Shown here one piece after another: positions 15,655 to 24,165 of a stretch of DNA of 35,930 nucleotides. A program made the translations under genes and the position numbers. Origin of the DNA: Alphaproteobacteria bacterium. Its GTDB lineage: Bacteria; Pseudomonadota; Alphaproteobacteria; UBA7985; JAUIBT01. Within the stretch, counting starts at the first letter, position 1; the number at the start of each line of letters is the position of its first letter. The notes below the pieces were generated by a model, which saw only the letters and a list, made by a program, of their open reading frames with translations, was not told the origin of the DNA and did no database searches. The stretch spans positions 1 through 35,930 of the forward strand of contig JAUIDR010000035.1 of assembly GCA_030428565.1 (NCBI GenBank). Direction: 5' to 3'.

Positions 15655-16614
15655 ATGCTCTATTCATCGCCTCAGGAATATTTGGATTGCCCCCACAAGG
15701 CCGTGACCTTGTTCGGCATGTCCGGCGTCGGCAAGACCACCGTCACCGAAAAGCTGCCGAAAGACCGCTGGTTCCACTACTCGGTGGACTACCGGATCGG
15801 CACGCGCTACCTGGGCGAAGAAATCAACGACACCTTCAAACGCCTGGCCATGGGCGAGCCGACCTTGGCACGCCTGCTGCGCGCCGACGCCATTTACATC
15901 GGCTCCAATATTCAGATCGATAATCTAGCCCCCCTTTCGACCTACATCGGCAAGGTCGGCAATTCGGAGCTGGGCGGCCTGCCGTTGGAAGAGTTCAAGC
16001 GCCGCCAAGCGCTGCATCGCCAAGCCGAGCTGCAATCGCTGCTGGACATTCCGGCCTTTATCGCCAAAGCGCAGGAGATCTATGGCTACCCCCACACGCT
16101 GATTGATAGCGGCGGCAGCTTGATCGAAGTCATCGACCTGGACGATCCACGCGATCCGGTCGTTACTGCGCTCACCCAGAACACAGCCCTGGTCTATATC
16201 GAAGCCAGCCGCGACTTGCTCGCCGAGATTATCAAGCGCGGCATCGCCCATCCCAAGCCCATGTACTTCCGATCGAGCTTTTTCGATGAAGCCTTGGCCC
16301 GTTACCTGGTGCAAGAAGGCCTGGAGGACGCCAAGCAGATCGTGCCGAATTCTTTCGTCGCCTACGTGCTGGAGGCCCTGGTCGCCGACCGGGCGCCGCG
16401 GTACCGTCGCTTGGCCGAACAACATGGTTACATCGTGAGCGCGGCAGAAATTAGCGACATTAACAATGAAGCAGACTTCGATGAGCTGGTTGCCCGAGCC
16501 ATCGCGCGCCGCCTGAGCGCCGCCCCGAAGGATGCCAGGGGCGGCACATCCGATCCCGCGACCGCCGATCCGGAACAGCCCAAGGCGATGCCTGCGCATT
16601 CGCAATCCTCCTAG
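15655..16614 (+). CDS. P-loop ATPase of unknown function
   Basis: The product has 319 residues. The Walker A motif GMSGVGKTT lies close to the N-terminus (about residues 22-30), and the protein contains a DSGGSLIEVIDLDD segment that could hold Walker B. It has no membrane segments. The last 35 residues are Ala/Pro-rich and probably disordered. It resembles uncharacterised ATPase proteins of alphaproteobacteria; I know no assigned role. I chose the ATG at 15655 because the longer TTG-initiated frame (15595) adds residues unlike the domain. It is unlikely to belong to the cyclophilin transcript unit functionally. Confidence 0.82.
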   Translation: MLYSSPQEYLDCPHKAVTLFGMSGVGKTTVTEKLPKDRWFHYSVDYRIGTRYLGEEINDTFKRLAMGEPTLARLLRADAIYIGSNIQIDNLAPLSTYIGKVGNSELGGLPLEEFKRRQALHRQAELQSLLDIPAFIAKAQEIYGYPHTLIDSGGSLIEVIDLDDPRDPVVTALTQNTALVYIEASRDLLAEIIKRGIAHPKPMYFRSSFFDEALARYLVQEGLEDAKQIVPNSFVAYVLEALVADRAPRYRRLAEQHGYIVSAAEISDINNEADFDELVARAIARRLSAAPKDARGGTSDPATADPEQPKAMPAHSQSS

Positions 16615-16720
16615 CCCCCCTCCTGGCCCCCTCCTAAACACGCATCTTCTTAGGCCCTCTTTTTCTTAGACCCGAGCCCTCTTAGCGCCCCGCCCGCATT
16701 TTCTGAACAGTTTCAGCCCC

Positions 16721-17641
16721 ATGCCCATTCGAATTCCTGAAAATCTTCCCGCTCGCACAACCTTGGACAAAGAGGGCGTGCGCCTGATTGGCCACGACCA
16801 AGCGGACCGCCAAGACATTCGCCCCCTGAGAATCGCGCTCCTTAACCTCATGCCTAATAAAAAGGTGACCGAGATTCAGCTGTCGCGCTTGCTGGGGGCC
16901 TCGCCTCTGCAGATTGAGCTTACCTTACTCAACACCGCCAGCTATCAGTCGCGCCACGTTGAACCCGAGCACTTGCTGAGCTTCTATAAGACCTTAGATC
17001 AGATCGAAGATCAGAAGTTCGACGGCCTGATTGTCACCGGCGCCCCCATTGAGCAGATGCCCTATGAAGAGGTGCACTACTGGCCAGAGCTGACGCGCAT
17101 CTTCGAATGGTCCAAAACCAACGTGCATTCGACCTTTGGCATTTGCTGGGGCGCGCAAGCCATGCTCTATCACACGCACCAAGTCCCCAAACACCAGCTA
17201 CCGACAAAGAAATTCGGCATCTATCGCCACATCAATCAAGATCCTTCCGACTTGTTGATGTTGGGTATCAACGACCACTTCATGGTACCGGTCTCGCGCC
17301 ACACTGAAGTGCGCGCAAGCGATATTCCCAAAGATTCGGGCCTGAAAGTTCTGGCACATTCCTATGGCTCGGGCCTGTGCTTGTTGGCCGACCACGCCGA
17401 TCGTCGCTACTACATGTTCAACCATCTGGAGTATGACGCCAACGATCTGGACAGCGAATACAAGCGGGACATAGCCGCCGGACAACCCATTGATTTACCG
17501 GTCAATTACTATCCGGACGACGATCCCATGCAGCACCCAAAAAATAACTGGCGTGGACATGCGCATTTGCTGTTTGGCAATTGGATCAACCTCGTATATC
17601 AGAGCACACCGTACGACCTTGAAAAGGTTCGCTGCGCGTAG
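16721..17641 (+). CDS. metA: homoserine O-acyltransferase, probably acetyl-CoA dependent
   Basis: MetA acylates homoserine in the first committed step of methionine synthesis. The 306-residue protein begins MPIRIPENLPARTTLDKEGV and carries LNLMPNKKVTEIQLSRLL, the nucleophile Cys142 in TFGICWGAQA, and NHLEYD and the glutamate region at the C-terminus. Residue 111, which in this family decides the acyl donor, is Glu (GAPIEQM, Gly107-Met113); glutamate there is associated with acetyl-CoA and glycine with succinyl-CoA. I therefore predict O-acetylhomoserine as product despite the traditional name homoserine succinyltransferase. No SAM riboswitch was recognised in the 106-bp leader. Confidence 0.95.
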   Translation: MPIRIPENLPARTTLDKEGVRLIGHDQADRQDIRPLRIALLNLMPNKKVTEIQLSRLLGASPLQIELTLLNTASYQSRHVEPEHLLSFYKTLDQIEDQKFDGLIVTGAPIEQMPYEEVHYWPELTRIFEWSKTNVHSTFGICWGAQAMLYHTHQVPKHQLPTKKFGIYRHINQDPSDLLMLGINDHFMVPVSRHTEVRASDIPKDSGLKVLAHSYGSGLCLLADHADRRYYMFNHLEYDANDLDSEYKRDIAAGQPIDLPVNYYPDDDPMQHPKNNWRGHAHLLFGNWINLVYQSTPYDLEKVRCA

Positions 17642-17685
17642 ACCCGCCTCATCACTTTGCCTCGATAATTGGGAAATCTTCGAAC

Positions 17686-18111
17686 ATGGCACAGTTGCCC
17701 ACTATTCCAGATGACTACCGGCCCGCTGAGGACGAGCCCTACATGAGCCCCATGCAGCTCGCCTATTTCCAGCGCAAACTCTTGACCTGGAAACGCGACC
17801 TGCTGAGCAGCTCTGAAGAAACGATTTCGGCTATGCAGCAAGACACCTTGCAGACGCCTGAAGCCATGGACCGCATCTCCCTGGAGACCGAAAAGTCGAT
17901 CGAACTACGCACGCGCGATCGTATGCGCAAACTCATTTCTAAGATCGACAAGGCGCTCACCAAGATTGAGACCGGCGATTATGGCTATTGCGATGAAACG
18001 GGGGACGAGATTGGCATCCGCCGCCTAGAAGCTCGCCCCATAGCCACCATGACCATTGAAGCCCAAGAGCGTCACGAAAAACACGAGCGCAGCCACCGCG
18101 ATAGCGACTAG
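17686..18111 (+). CDS. dksA: RNA polymerase-binding transcription factor DksA
   Basis: DksA binds the RNA polymerase secondary channel and, with ppGpp, reprograms transcription. The 141-residue protein has the coiled-coil core (SPMQLAYFQRKLLTWKRDLL through ELRTRDRMRKLISKIDKALTKIETG) and the globular end YGYCDETGDEIGIRRLEARPIATMTIEAQERHE. Only one cysteine of the E. coli four-cysteine zinc site remains, which I remember as usual for alphaproteobacterial DksA; such forms may not need zinc. It starts 44 bp after metA. A small hairpin (GTTTTC/GAAAAC, 18142-18157) follows. Confidence 0.95.
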   Translation: MAQLPTIPDDYRPAEDEPYMSPMQLAYFQRKLLTWKRDLLSSSEETISAMQQDTLQTPEAMDRISLETEKSIELRTRDRMRKLISKIDKALTKIETGDYGYCDETGDEIGIRRLEARPIATMTIEAQERHEKHERSHRDSD

Positions 18112-18141
18112 AGCGGGTACAGCCCCGCGCCCTTCAGGCCT

Positions 18142-18157
18142 GTTTTCTCGGGAAAAC
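18142..18157 (+). terminator. small hairpin after dksA
   Basis: GTTTTC (18142-18147) and GAAAAC (18152-18157) form a perfect 6-bp stem with loop TCGG. The arm composition is AT-rich and no T run follows, so it is at best a weak terminator. Confidence 0.3.
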
Positions 18158-18175
18158 CCACAGTATTCCATATTT

Positions 18176-18190
18176 GTTCTTGCTTTCTTC
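18176..18190 (+). promoter_or_regulatory. putative LexA/SOS box upstream of recA
   Basis: GTTC (18176-18179), seven bases, then CTTC (18187-18190). Alphaproteobacterial LexA recognises direct repeats of the GTTC-N7-GTTC type, with variants known in some genera; this site has one mismatch in the second half. It lies 64 bp upstream of the chosen recA start, as expected for SOS control. Confidence 0.55.
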
Positions 18191-18253
18191 GGAAAAAGAA
18201 CATACCGCTTGAGCTAGGCGCTGGTCTGGCGCCATTGCGTGTGGAATATAGGC

Positions 18254-19327
18254 ATGACCAATTACGACCTCGCCTTGATGGAAAGAAACGCTGTGAGTAA
18301 AGAAAAAGCGCTGGAAGCGGCCATATCGCAGATCGAACGCGCCTTCGGTAAAGGCGCGATTATGCGCATGGGTGAAAAAGATCAAAAGATCGAAGTCGAC
18401 GTGGTGAAGTCCGGCAGCCTGGGCCTGGACATCGCGCTTGGCATCGGCGGCTATCCCAAAGGGCGCATTGTCGAAATCTATGGACCCGAGTCCTCGGGTA
18501 AGACCACGCTGGCCCTGCATGCGATCGCAGAAGCGCAAGCTGCGGGCGGCACCTGCGCCTTTGTCGACGCCGAACACGCGCTGGACCCCATCTATGCCCG
18601 CAAGCTGGGCGTTAAAGTCGAGGACTTGCTGATCGCCCAGCCAGACACCGGCGAACAGTCCTTAGAAATCGCCGATACCTTGGTGCGCTCGGGCAGCGTT
18701 GATGTCCTGGTGGTTGACTCGGTTGCTGCTTTGGTGCCCAAGGCCGAATTGGAAGGCGACATGGGCGACTCGCTGCCGGGCCTGCAAGCGCGCCTGATGA
18801 GCCAGGCCCTGCGCAAAATCACGGGCTCGATCAATCGCGCCAACACCCTGGTCATTTTTATCAACCAGCTTCGAATGAAAATCGGAGTCATGTTCGGCAG
18901 CCCAGAGACCACGACCGGCGGTAACGCCCTCAAGTTTTATGCCTCTGTGCGCCTTGATATTCGCCGCATTGGCTCGGTCAAGGACCGCGATACCGTGACA
19001 GGCAACCAGACCCGCATCAAGGTCGTTAAAAATAAGATGGCACCGCCCTTCCGTCAGGTCGAACTGGATATCATGTACGGTGAAGGGGTCTCAAAGACCG
19101 GTGAGCTGATCGACCTGGGCATTCAGGCCGGGGTGGTTGAAAAATCGGGCTCTTGGTTCTCAGCTGGCGACATTCGCATCGGCCAGGGCCGCGAGAATGC
19201 CAAGAACTTCCTGCGTGAAAATCCCGAGGTGGCCCAAAAGATCGAAACCGCCATTCGCAAGAACGCGGGCCTGGTCGCCGACGCCATGTTGGAAGGCCCC
19301 AATGACAGCGATGAAAGTGCGAAATAG
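18254..19327 (+). CDS. recA: recombinase A
   Basis: RecA forms filaments on single-stranded DNA, promotes strand exchange and triggers LexA self-cleavage. The 357-residue product carries Walker [10 protein letters not shown] (from residue 77), the Walker B strand [12 protein letters not shown], loop L1 [18 protein letters not shown], loop L2 [20 protein letters not shown] and the usual acidic C-terminus. Four possible starts exist: GTG 18239, ATG 18254, ATG 18278 and GTG 18293. ATG 18254 gives the N-terminal length usual for alphaproteobacterial RecA, although its ribosome binding site is poor; GTG 18293 has a better GGAAAG. A putative SOS box lies upstream. Confidence 0.97.
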   Translation: MTNYDLALMERNAVSKEKALEAAISQIERAFGKGAIMRMGEKDQKIEVDVVKSGSLGLDIALGIGGYPKGRIVEIYGPESSGKTTLALHAIAEAQAAGGTCAFVDAEHALDPIYARKLGVKVEDLLIAQPDTGEQSLEIADTLVRSGSVDVLVVDSVAALVPKAELEGDMGDSLPGLQARLMSQALRKITGSINRANTLVIFINQLRMKIGVMFGSPETTTGGNALKFYASVRLDIRRIGSVKDRDTVTGNQTRIKVVKNKMAPPFRQVELDIMYGEGVSKTGELIDLGIQAGVVEKSGSWFSAGDIRIGQGRENAKNFLRENPEVAQKIETAIRKNAGLVADAMLEGPNDSDESAK

Positions 19328-19415
19328 GCTGCATTTTGCAACGCAGCTTGATTCGATTCGCGGCGAAATGTGGTAGCAATGCGTCGATTTTAGACACAAA
19401 GGGGCGAAAAATATA

Positions 19416-19496
19416 CTTTTGATAGCTATTCTTAGCCAAAAGTGTCGAAATTGTCCCAAATGAGATGACCTTTTGGATGGGATGGGCTATCAAAAG
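19416..19496. repeat. 11-bp perfect inverted repeat behind recA
   Basis: CTTTTGATAGC (19416-19426) is the exact reverse complement of GCTATCAAAAG (19486-19496), 59 bp apart. A shorter pair GACAC (19393-19397)/GTGTC (19442-19446) overlaps this interval. Together with the hairpins at 19513-19656 this makes the post-recA spacer unusually rich in pairing potential. Confidence 0.65.
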
Positions 19497-19500
19497 ATCA

Positions 19501-19665
19501 GTTGACGCCTTTACCTGTTTTTAGGTGCGGCGGACGAGACAGCCGAGCGCTGTGGCGACCGCCGGAGCCGATCTTAGATCGGTCTGATCGTATGATCAGA
19601 AAGTCGTTTGACGTTGAGCGAGATATTACTATAGCCCGGTCCTGCTTGGATCGGGCTTTTTTTTG
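19501..19665 (+). ncRNA. candidate structured small RNA between recA and alaS
   Basis: Five consecutive elements can pair. ACCT/AGGT (19513-19516/19523-19526) comes first. CGGCGG/CCGCCG (19528-19533/19559-19564) encloses ACAGC/GCTGT (19539-19543/19549-19553). CCGATC-TTA-GATCGG (19568-19582) and CTGATC-GTAT-GATCAG (19584-19599) follow. The last is a very good intrinsic terminator ending in eight T. No protein frame ends near the terminator: recA stops 300 bp earlier. So either recA mRNA has a long structured 3' UTR or there is a separate RNA gene. The 5' end is a guess because no convincing promoter was found. I do not recognise a known RNA family. Confidence 0.4.
19634..19664 (+). terminator. 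strong rho-independent terminator 300 bp after recA
   Basis: Stem GCCCGGTCC (19634-19642) with GGATCGGGC (19648-19656), one wobble pair and a 5-nt loop TGCTT, followed directly by TTTTTTTT (19657-19664). It ends either a long recA transcript or a separate small RNA. Confidence 0.88.
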
Positions 19666-19744
19666 TCTAACCTTCCCCGCCCCACACGATTATTGCGACA
19701 GCATCTCTGGCTCTTTCGCTGAGCCCGCCTCTAGAACCGGCCCT

Positions 19745-19870
19745 GGCTCGGGGAATTTGGCTCGGGGAATTTGGCTCGGGGTCTCTGGTTCGTCGCCCCT
19801 GGCTCGGGGGCCCTGGCTTGGGGGCCCTGGGTTGGTTGCTCTGGCTCAGGGGCTCTGGGTTGGTCACTTA
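19745..19870. repeat. 14-bp minisatellite, nine degenerate tandem units
   Basis: Nine units of exactly 14 bp run in phase. The first two are identical (GGCTCGGGGAATTT), the third is GGCTCGGGGTCTCT, and later ones drift (GGCTCGGGGGCCCT, GGCTTGGGGGCCCT, GGGTTGGTTGCTCT, GGCTCAGGGGCTCT). As 14 is not a multiple of three it cannot encode a repeated peptide. It sits in the gene-free region between recA and alaS. Confidence 0.88.
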
Positions 19871-20457
19871 ATTGGCCCCGGGATCGGGCACTGGCTCCGC
19901 TGTCATGGCCCGCGCCGAACCCGTCGTGCCGGCGTCGAGGCCAGCCATGTCGACCACCGCCGCCCTTATAAGCCGTAGGTCGGGAGCTGCGAGCGCAGAC
20001 CGCGCCTGCTGTTGCACTTGGCAGGTCGCTCCTGGCTGGATTGCGCTCGGCTATTCCTGCTTAGCTCGTTGTGCCTGGCTTCATGCCCGCGCGCTAGCGC
20101 AAGCCGCGAACGAGTAGCAACACGAGTGAGCATCGACTTGCGTTATAAATCAGTCAGCTAGAGCGTCTGGCCTTTTGCAACACCAGTGCCCGACGCTCTA
20201 GACCGGATAGGGCTGCCCCTTGCAAGCAGGCGTCAAGCGACAGACTGGCGTGTCGACGCAAGAGCTTGCCAAACGCCCGCCTTTCGCAGCGCGTGCGGCG
20301 ACCTGGCTCTACGCGCAGCCCTTGATTGCTGGTTTACTCTCACGGCCAAGGCCTTATAGTCCTGCCCGTTCCAGGCATGTGCTTGGCGCGGCCAAAAGGG
20401 CTGCGCTGCATGCCCCCACTTGCCGCCCGGCACAACTTTGGACTTACGCAGCGATTT
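19871..20457. other. gene-free region upstream of alaS
   Basis: This stretch holds no supportable gene. One strong inverted repeat is present: CTAGAGCGTC (20158-20167) with GACGCTCTAG (20192-20201), 10 bp perfect, no T run. TATAAA at 20144-20149 could be a -10 element but has no good -35. The alaS frame is open back to 20326, but the extra residues are not AlaS-like. Confidence 0.45.
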
Positions 20458-23112
20458 ATGGCGACCACCAATCAGATTCGTTCCACCTTCTTGTCTTCGT
20501 TTGAGAAAACCGGCCACCGCATCGTCGACTCCTCGCCGCTGGTGCCGGACAATGACCCGACGCTGATGTTCACCAACGCGGGCATGGTCCAATTCAAGAA
20601 CATTTTCACCGGCCAAGAGACTCGCGATTACAGCCGCGCCGTGACCAGCCAAAAATGCGTGCGCGCTGGTGGCAAGCACAACGACTTGGAAAACGTCGGT
20701 CACACCGCCCGCCACCACACCTTCTTTGAGATGCTGGGCAACTTTTCGTTCGGTGACTATTTCAAAGAAAACGCCATCGAATACGCCTGGAACCTTATCA
20801 CCAAGGACTATGGCCTGGATGCATCAAAGCTGCTGGTCACTGTCTACCACACCGACGACGAGGCCGCCGCATTGTGGCGCAAGATAGCCGGCCTGACCGA
20901 CGAGCGCATCATTCGTATCCCGACCTCGGATAACTTTTGGTCCATGGGGGACACCGGTCCTTGCGGCCCCTGTTCTGAGATTTTCTATGACCACGGCCCC
21001 AGCATTTGGGGCGGCCCTCCGGGTTCGCCTGAAGAAGACGGCGACCGCTTTATCGAAATCTGGAACCTGGTCTTCATGCAGTTTGAAAAGCATGCCGACG
21101 GCAGCCAGACCAATTTGCCTAAGCCTTCCATCGATACTGGCATGGGCCTAGAGCGCATCGCCGCCGTGTTGCAAGGCAAGCACGATAACTACGATATCGA
21201 CCTGATGCGCGCTTTGATCGAAGCTAGCGCGCAGGCCTCCAACAACGATCCCGACGGCCCGCACAACGTCTCGCACCGTGTCATCGCCGACCATCTGCGT
21301 TCGTCTGCTTTCTTGATTGCCGACGGCGTTTTGCCCTCGAACGAAGGCCGCGGTTACGTGCTGCGCCGCATCATGCGCCGCGGCATGCGCCACGCGCACA
21401 TGATGGGCAACACCGAGCCTATGATGTATAAACTGGTGCCGGCGCTGGTGGCGCAAATGAGCGACCACTTCGGCGAGCTGAAGGCCGCCGAGAGCCACAT
21501 TACCGAGACTTTGAAGCTGGAAGAGACCCGCTTTAAGCAGACCCTAGATCGCGGCCTGAAATTGCTCAATGACGCAACGGGCAAGCTGGGCGATGGCCAG
21601 GCCCTGCCCGGCGAAACCGCCTTCCGCTTATACGATACTTACGGTTTCCCGCTGGACCTGACCCAGGACATTCTGCGCGGCGAAAATCGCCCGGTAGACA
21701 CCGACGGCTTCAACGCTGCTATGGAAGCGCAAAAGGCGGCCGCGCGCGCCGCTTGGAAGGGCTCAGGCGATACCGCCACGGAAAAGCTGTGGTTTGATCT
21801 GGCGGACCGCCTGCCCGCGACCGAGTTCTTGGGCTACGCCAAGACCGAAGCTTCGGGTGAAATCTTGTCCTTGGTCAAGGATGGCCAGGAGGTCGAAGAG
21901 CTAAAAGCGGGCGAGAGCGGCACAGCATTGCTCAATCAGACCCCCTTCTATGCTGAGTCGGGTGGCCAACAAGGCGATACCGGCAGCATGCAGACCGAGG
22001 GCGGCACCAGGGCGCAAGTCAGCGACACGCAAAAGAAGCTGGGCACGCACTGGCTGCACGAACTGACGCTGGAAGCCGGCAGCCTCAAGGTCGGCGACAG
22101 CGTGGATATGAGCGTTGACACCGAGCGTCGCGGCGCGCTGGCCCAGCACCACTCGGCCACCCACCTGCTGCACGAAGCCCTGCGGCGTTCGCTGGGCGAG
22201 CATGTCGCGCAGCGCGGCTCTTTGGTCGCCGACGATCGTCTGCGCTTTGACTTCTCGCACACCAAGCCTGTCGATGCCGCCAAGTTGGCCGCCATCGAGC
22301 GCAGCGTTAACGAGCACGTGCAGGAAAACTCAAACGTCACCACCCGCATTATGACACCCGACGAGGCCCGCGCGTTGGGCGCTCAGGCGCTGTTCGGCGA
22401 AAAGTACGGCGATGAGGTGCGGGTCGTGGCCATGGGGGCGCCCGACGCGGGCAGCGACAAGCCCTATTCGCTAGAACTTTGTGGCGGCACGCACGTCAAA
22501 CAGACCGGCGATATCGGTCTGGTCAAACTGGTCTCTGAAGAGGGCCTGGCCGCTGGCATCCGGCGTATCGAAGCAGTCGCCGGCGATGCTGCGCTGGCCT
22601 ACTTCAACCAGCGCGAAGGCCTGTTGACCGACGCCTCGGCGCTGCTGAAGGTGGCACCGGCAGAGCTGCCAGGGCGCATCGAAGCCCTGCTGGCCGAGCG
22701 CAAGAAACTGGAACAATCCTTGAGCGATCTGCGCAAACAGCTCGCTACCGGCGGCGCCAGCCAAGAGGTCAAGGATATCGCGGGCGTCAAGCTCAGCGGC
22801 AAAGTGCTGGACGGCGTGCCGGCAAAAGACTTGAAGGGCATGGCCGACGCGCTGAAGGGCCAATTGGGTTCTGGCATCGTGGCGCTCATTGCGACCAACG
22901 ACGGCAAGGGTTCGGTCGTGGTGGGAGTCAGCCAAGACCTGACCGAGCGCCTAAGCGCTGTTGATCTGGTCAAAGCCGCCTCTGCGGCGATGGGCGGCAA
23001 AGGCGGCGGTGGCCGCCCCGACATGGCCCAAGCTGGCGGCCCCGAAGCCGACAAGGCGGCGGCCGCGCTGGAGGCAATCGAAGCAGCGGTCGCGAGCGCG
23101 CTGGGAGCCTAG
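20458..23112 (+). CDS. alaS: alanyl-tRNA synthetase
   Basis: AlaS charges tRNA-Ala and removes misattached Ser/Gly. The 884-residue length is typical. In order: the class II catalytic domain ([58 protein letters not shown]), the tRNA-recognition helices, the editing domain with the zinc/active-site motif H565SATH569 ... C675GGTH679, and the C-terminal glycine-rich C-Ala domain ending [18 protein letters not shown] chose the ATG at 20458 because [15 protein letters not shown] is the family N-terminus. The ribosome binding site is weak. The next gene starts 6 bp after its stop, so they are probably cotranscribed. Confidence 0.97.
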   Translation: MATTNQIRSTFLSSFEKTGHRIVDSSPLVPDNDPTLMFTNAGMVQFKNIFTGQETRDYSRAVTSQKCVRAGGKHNDLENVGHTARHHTFFEMLGNFSFGDYFKENAIEYAWNLITKDYGLDASKLLVTVYHTDDEAAALWRKIAGLTDERIIRIPTSDNFWSMGDTGPCGPCSEIFYDHGPSIWGGPPGSPEEDGDRFIEIWNLVFMQFEKHADGSQTNLPKPSIDTGMGLERIAAVLQGKHDNYDIDLMRALIEASAQASNNDPDGPHNVSHRVIADHLRSSAFLIADGVLPSNEGRGYVLRRIMRRGMRHAHMMGNTEPMMYKLVPALVAQMSDHFGELKAAESHITETLKLEETRFKQTLDRGLKLLNDATGKLGDGQALPGETAFRLYDTYGFPLDLTQDILRGENRPVDTDGFNAAMEAQKAAARAAWKGSGDTATEKLWFDLADRLPATEFLGYAKTEASGEILSLVKDGQEVEELKAGESGTALLNQTPFYAESGGQQGDTGSMQTEGGTRAQVSDTQKKLGTHWLHELTLEAGSLKVGDSVDMSVDTERRGALAQHHSATHLLHEALRRSLGEHVAQRGSLVADDRLRFDFSHTKPVDAAKLAAIERSVNEHVQENSNVTTRIMTPDEARALGAQALFGEKYGDEVRVVAMGAPDAGSDKPYSLELCGGTHVKQTGDIGLVKLVSEEGLAAGIRRIEAVAGDAALAYFNQREGLLTDASALLKVAPAELPGRIEALLAERKKLEQSLSDLRKQLATGGASQEVKDIAGVKLSGKVLDGVPAKDLKGMADALKGQLGSGIVALIATNDGKGSVVVGVSQDLTERLSAVDLVKAASAAMGGKGGGGRPDMAQAGGPEADKAAAALEAIEAAVASALGA

Positions 23113-23118
23113 GCCAGC

Positions 23119-24024
23119 ATGGACCTACACAACCGCGTTTTGGCATTGATGATCGAGGCTTCCGAGACCTTGATCATGCCGCGCTGGCGCCAACTCGACG
23201 AGGCGCAGGTCTCGACCAAATCCGGTCCTATGGACCTGGTGACGATCGCGGATACCGAGACCGAAGACTGGCTGACACCGCGCTTAAGCGACCTTCTGCC
23301 CGGCTCGCACGTGCTGGGCGAAGAAGCCAAGTCGCGCGGGCATGTCAGCCTGGATATCACCCAAACCGACGATCCGCTTTGGGTCATAGATCCGGTTGAC
23401 GGCACCCGTGCCTTCGCCAATGGCAGCGAAAACTTTTGCTCCATGGTGGCACTGGTGCGAGGCGGGCAAACGGTCGCCGCTTGGATCTACTATCCCGTTC
23501 CGCGCTCACTGGTCACCGCTGAGCTGGGCGGCGGCACCTACGAGTGCGAGGACCGTGTCTGCCACATCCTCAAGACATCGCAGGTGCGCCATACTGAGCT
23601 GACCGGTCATATCTCGGCCCGCGCTTTGGATCCCAGCCTTGAAGGCGACTTGCAGCAATTGCAGGTGCGCAGCTTGGACGACGTCGAGACCGTGCAAGGC
23701 CACGTGTCGATCCGCTACTTCCCCGAAGAGCGCAAGAACGAACTCAAAGCGCGCATGGCCGAACGGCCCCTGCCCCAACCGCACCCCATGCAAGCCGCTG
23801 GGCTGGAGTATCGCGACCTAGCGCGGGGGATTATTGACTTTGCTGTCTTTTATAGTCTCATGCCTTGGGACCATGTGCCAGGAGCGCTCATCTTGACGGA
23901 AGCAGGCGGCATCGCACGCAGCTTTGACGGCAAGCCCTATTCCGCGCGCTTGCACAGCGGTGGCCTGATCGCGGCGGCCAGTGAAGACGTGGCTCGACAA
24001 GTGCAAGACCGCTGGGAGCTGTAA
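23119..24024 (+). CDS. inositol-monophosphatase-family phosphatase
   Basis: This 301-residue Mg2+-dependent phosphatase of the IMPase/CysQ/HisN superfamily shows the metal-binding motifs GEEA (Glu68, Glu69), WVIDPVDGTRAF (Asp91, Asp94, Gly95, Thr96) and MPWDHVPGALILTEAGG (Asp251). An N-terminal TKSGPMDLVTIADTETEDWL matches the family. The substrate (inositol phosphate, histidinol phosphate, PAP or fructose-1,6-bisphosphate) cannot be decided. The middle part, about residues 150-230, is divergent and longer than in SuhB. It is tightly linked to alaS. Confidence 0.9.
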   Translation: MDLHNRVLALMIEASETLIMPRWRQLDEAQVSTKSGPMDLVTIADTETEDWLTPRLSDLLPGSHVLGEEAKSRGHVSLDITQTDDPLWVIDPVDGTRAFANGSENFCSMVALVRGGQTVAAWIYYPVPRSLVTAELGGGTYECEDRVCHILKTSQVRHTELTGHISARALDPSLEGDLQQLQVRSLDDVETVQGHVSIRYFPEERKNELKARMAERPLPQPHPMQAAGLEYRDLARGIIDFAVFYSLMPWDHVPGALILTEAGGIARSFDGKPYSARLHSGGLIAAASEDVARQVQDRWEL

Positions 24025-24165
24025 CGGCGACGTAGACAGGTGCCTTCGCGGATCGGCTCAAGTGCCGCCCCATGCGTTCAAGAGTGGAAGCTGGCCAACA
24101 TTTGCGGCACAAACGCTAAAGAAGAGGCGCTAGCCGCCGACCTGCAACCGCAAAGGACCGTCACT

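Noticed and set aside
16615-16720. SAM riboswitch upstream of metA
   Set aside because: Alphaproteobacterial metA often has a SAM-II element, but this 106-bp leader is C/T-rich and shows no matching pseudoknot-like pairing that I can see.
19502-19978. 158-codon plus-strand frame after recA
   Set aside because: It crosses a strong terminator and the 14-bp minisatellite; the composition is that of repeats and no domain is recognisable.
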